From Amycolatopsis balhimycina FH 1894 (GTDB lineage Bacteria > Actinomycetota > Actinomycetes > Mycobacteriales > Pseudonocardiaceae), in contig NZ_KB913037.1 of the NCBI RefSeq assembly GCF_000384295.1, positions 5,886,822-5,950,821 on the forward strand: a DNA stretch of 64,000 bases, read 5' to 3'. The translations under genes and the position numbers were made by a program. Within the stretch, counting starts at the first letter, position 1; each line of letters opens with the position of its first letter. The notes under the pieces were generated by a model, which saw only the letters and a program-made list of their open reading frames with translations, was not told where the DNA came from and searched no databases. This document shows positions 61,553-64,000 of the stretch, in pieces.

Positions 61553-63565
61553 GTGACGGTCCGGGTTGCGGTGGACTTCGGGACATCGAGTACCTGTGTC
61601 GTCGCCTCGGTGAACGGGCGCGAGCCGCAGGTCGTGGTGATCGACGGCCAGCCGCTGATGTCCTCGGCGGTGTACGCGGCGGCGGACGGCACGCTGTTCG
61701 TCGGCCAGGAGGCCGAGCGGCAGGCGGCCGTCGACCCGTCGCGGTACGAGCCGAACCCCAAGCGGCGGATCGACGAAGGCGAGCTGCTGCTGGGCGACAG
61801 CGTCCTGCGGGTGACCGACGTCGTGCACGCCGTGCTGGGGCGCGCGGTCGCCGAGGCGCGCCGCCTGGCCGGGGACGCCGAGGCCGACCTGCTGGTGCTG
61901 ACCCACCCCGCGGACTGGGGCGCGATCCGCACCCGGCTGCTGCGGCAGGCCGCCGGCGGGCTGGCGCGCGAGGTCGCCCTGGTCCCGGAACCGGTCGCGG
62001 CGGCGGTCTACCACGCGGCGACGTTCGCGCCGCAGGACGTGGCGACCGACCGCACCGTGGAGTTCAGCGGCCGCCCCGGTGACGCGCTGGCGGTGCTGGA
62101 CCTGGGCGGCGGCACGGTCGACGTCAGCGTGGTGCGGCGGCTGCCGCCGGACACCGCGCGGGACCGCGCCGGACGTCCGCGGCGCGGTGGTTTCCAGGTG
62201 CTCGCCACCCGCGGCGACCCGTCGTTCGGCGGCGCGGACATCGACCAGGCGCTGCTGGAGCACGTCGGTTCGCTGGTGTCCGCGGCCGATCCAGACGCGT
62301 GGCGTCAGCTCGTCGAAGGGCGGGAGCTGACCGACCGGCGCCGCCGCCGGGTGCTGCGGCAGGACGTGCGGGGCGCGAAGGAAACGTTGTCGCGGCATGC
62401 CTACACCGACGTGCCGATGCCGCCGCCGTTCGCCGACGCGCACGTCACCCGCGAAGACCTGGAACGGCTGATCGCGGCGCCGCTGGGCCGCGCGGTGGAG
62501 CTGACGGTCGCGGCGATCGGCGACGCGGGCCTGCGGCCGAAGCAGCTGACGGCGATCTTCCTGGTCGGCGGGTCGAGCCGGATCCCGATGATCTCGCGGC
62601 TGGTGCACGAACGCGCCGGCATCGTGCCGACGAGCCTCGACCAGCCCGAGACGGTCGTCGCGCGCGGCGCGCTGCGGGCGGTGCTGGTGGACCCGGACCG
62701 CACCGGCGCGCTCCCGGGCGAAGCGATGGCGCGGCTCGCCGCGGTGCCCGGCGGCGCCCTCGGCCCGGCGGCGCAGCGCACGGAGGTCGTCCGGCCCGGC
62801 GACGTCGCCCCGCGCCCGGCCCCGCCACGCACCCCGGCCGCGCCGGGTGGGTTCCCGCCGAACGCGAACCGGCAGGCGTCACCGCCGCCGTCCCCGCCGC
62901 ACGGCCAGCCGGTGGCCCGCCCCTGGACGCCGGCCGCGCCGCCCGCCGGGCAGGCGGCGCCGGGCGTGCGGCCCGTCGGGGCGGGCGAAGCGGCCGCGAA
63001 GCCGCCGGGGCGGGGCCGCCTGTGGGGGATCGCCGCTGTCGTCGTGATCGTCGTGGCCGCGCTCGTCGTCGGCGGGATCCTCGTGTACGGCAAACCCGGC
63101 GCCGGCAGCCGGCCCGAAAGCGGCCGGACGCTCTCGCAGTACGACTTCAAGTTCGTCGCGCCCGAAGACTGGGTCCAGACCGACGACCGGGTCGCCGACC
63201 GGCAGGTCGTCATCCACCCGCAGGAGGCCCGCGACGGCAACGACCTCCTGGTCGCGCAGGAGTACGTCATGGACTACGACGCGACCGCCGACCCGCGGAA
63301 GCTCGCCGGCGAGCTCAAGCGCAGCGCGGACGCCGACCCCGAGCGCTGGAGCGCGTTCAACCCGAACCTGGCCTACGCCGGCAAGACGGTGATCGGGTAC
63401 CACGAGAGCAAGCCGAACCGGCCCGATCTGCAGGTCGACTGGTACGTCGTCGCGAAGGGCCGTATCCGGGTCCACGTCGGGTGCCAGTACGCCACGGCCC
63501 AGCTCCGGGACCGCGTCGCCACGGCTTGCGCGCAGGCCGTGCGCACGGTCGAGATCGTCAGCTGA
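61553..63565 (+). CDS. Hsp70-like type VII secretion-associated protein (Rv3446c type)
   Basis: 670 residues from a GTG. Residues 1-385 are an actin/Hsp70-type ATPase: phosphate-1 VAVDFGTSSTCV, phosphate-2 AVLDLGGGTVDVS, and the adenosine motif IFLVGGSSRIP. There is no normal Hsp70 substrate-binding domain. A Pro/Ala-rich linker leads to one membrane helix (about 489-510) and a C-terminal extracytoplasmic domain of about 155 residues, as in Rv3446c of mycobacterial ESX-4. It stands directly after eccC, the same place as in that locus. Its job is unknown; an ATP-dependent sensor or assembly factor spanning the membrane is one idea. Confidence 0.85.
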   Translation: MTVRVAVDFGTSSTCVVASVNGREPQVVVIDGQPLMSSAVYAAADGTLFVGQEAERQAAVDPSRYEPNPKRRIDEGELLLGDSVLRVTDVVHAVLGRAVAEARRLAGDAEADLLVLTHPADWGAIRTRLLRQAAGGLAREVALVPEPVAAAVYHAATFAPQDVATDRTVEFSGRPGDALAVLDLGGGTVDVSVVRRLPPDTARDRAGRPRRGGFQVLATRGDPSFGGADIDQALLEHVGSLVSAADPDAWRQLVEGRELTDRRRRRVLRQDVRGAKETLSRHAYTDVPMPPPFADAHVTREDLERLIAAPLGRAVELTVAAIGDAGLRPKQLTAIFLVGGSSRIPMISRLVHERAGIVPTSLDQPETVVARGALRAVLVDPDRTGALPGEAMARLAAVPGGALGPAAQRTEVVRPGDVAPRPAPPRTPAAPGGFPPNANRQASPPPSPPHGQPVARPWTPAAPPAGQAAPGVRPVGAGEAAAKPPGRGRLWGIAAVVVIVVAALVVGGILVYGKPGAGSRPESGRTLSQYDFKFVAPEDWVQTDDRVADRQVVIHPQEARDGNDLLVAQEYVMDYDATADPRKLAGELKRSADADPERWSAFNPNLAYAGKTVIGYHESKPNRPDLQVDWYVVAKGRIRVHVGCQYATAQLRDRVATACAQAVRTVEIVS

Positions 63566-63579
63566 GAGAGGGGCCCGCC

Positions 63580-63927
63580 GTGCCGTCCCGGGAGTTCGAA
63601 AGCGCCGCGGCGTCCTTCACTCGGATCGGGCAGGACGCGGTGACGCACGCGCGCCGCGTCGCCGGGAACGCGAAGGCGCGCAGCCTGCGCCGGCACAGCG
63701 AGAACGCGGAGCTCCTCAAGAGCAGCGGGCGCGGGGCGAAGTCCGCCGATCCGGCACCCGGCTCGCTGCGCGCCGCCGCCGAACGGTTCCGCCGGGCCCG
63801 CGGGCTGGCGGTCCCCGCGGTTCCCGATCCGGTTCCTTCGCGTTCGCAACTTCCCGCCGACGCCCCTCGGCCGGGTGACGACGAAGAAGACTTTTCCCAG
63901 ATGCGAATCATGAAACGAGATCGCTGA
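63580..63927 (+). CDS. Small basic hypothetical protein after the Hsp70-like gene
   Basis: 115 residues from a GTG with GAGAGGGG upstream. The first 75 residues are Arg/Lys/Ala-rich and helical (FTRIGQDAVTHARRVAGNA), with no membrane segment. The end is acidic then basic (GDDEEDFSQMRIMKRDR). No family is recognised. It lies where the EsxU/EsxT-like pair would be expected to follow in ESX-4 loci, but it does not look like a WXG100 protein. Confidence 0.6.
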   Translation: MPSREFESAAASFTRIGQDAVTHARRVAGNAKARSLRRHSENAELLKSSGRGAKSADPAPGSLRAAAERFRRARGLAVPAVPDPVPSRSQLPADAPRPGDDEEDFSQMRIMKRDR

Positions 63928-64000
63928 CGCCGTCTCCGCGCTCGCTGTGCGTGTGTTAATTCCGCTGGTGGGGAACGTTTTTTCGGGTGAACTGTCGCTG

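Overview
The window is about 70 % GC and packed with genes. It matches a Pseudonocardiales actinomycete, most likely Amycolatopsis. The support is: an Mce lipid-import operon beside rpoBC; ESX (type VII) substrate, EspG and DUF3558 genes; zinc-type bL36 and uS14 beside a cysteine-free uS4; the gene order rpoA-rplQ-truA-ESX-4; and dispersed palindromes of a kind I associate with Amycolatopsis. No tRNA, rRNA, CRISPR array or transposase was seen.

Layout. 1-9377: the distal part of an Mce operon (YrbEB, MceA-MceF, two Mce-associated membrane proteins), with overlapping start and stop codons from YrbEB to MceF. 9588-12578: a four-gene ESX substrate module (helical protein with a YxxxD signal, DUF3558 lipoprotein, WxG/PPE-like protein, EspG-like chaperone), partly lower in GC. 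12632-13876: an F420/PPOX-type oxidoreductase and an ADP-ribosylglycohydrolase. 14458-22173: rpoB and rpoC with two promoter candidates, an inter-gene hairpin and a strong terminator. 22190-23903: two gene remnants that have both lost their 5' ends, a zinc-ribbon protein and two small genes. 24375-28709: the str operon (rpsL, rpsG, fusA, tuf). 29133-38899: the S10 and spc ribosomal protein operons, closed by a 17-bp terminator hairpin. 39007-40143: a proline-rich membrane protein lying between rplO and secY. 40501-47485: secY, adk, map, infA, rpmJ, rpsM, an unrecognised 61-codon gene, rpsK, rpsD, rpoA, rplQ. 47490-48386: truA. 48463-63927: an ESX-4-like secretion locus with eccE, eccB, two substrate-like genes, mycP, eccD, eccC, an Hsp70-like/Rv3446c-type protein and a small basic protein. 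The EsxU/EsxT pair would be expected just past the right end.

How the parts fit. Most of the window is the core transcription and translation block: three RNA polymerase subunits, two elongation factors, IF-1, about 28 ribosomal proteins, the Sec channel, and Met-aminopeptidase for nascent chains. Two cell-envelope systems flank or interrupt it. One is Mce import, whose ATPase is not in the window. The other is type VII secretion, with the machine at the right end and a substrate/chaperone module at the left.

The best candidates for something undescribed are: the 61-codon gene between rpsM and rpsK; the 17-nt sequence shared by the rpsL and rpsJ leader hairpins; the 15-bp inverted repeat between rpsZ and rpsH; the dispersed palindromes, one of which supplies a gene's stop codon; the apparent CTG start of truA; and the collagen-like N-terminus of EccE. 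All functional statements come from reading the sequence and from family knowledge. No database search was possible.
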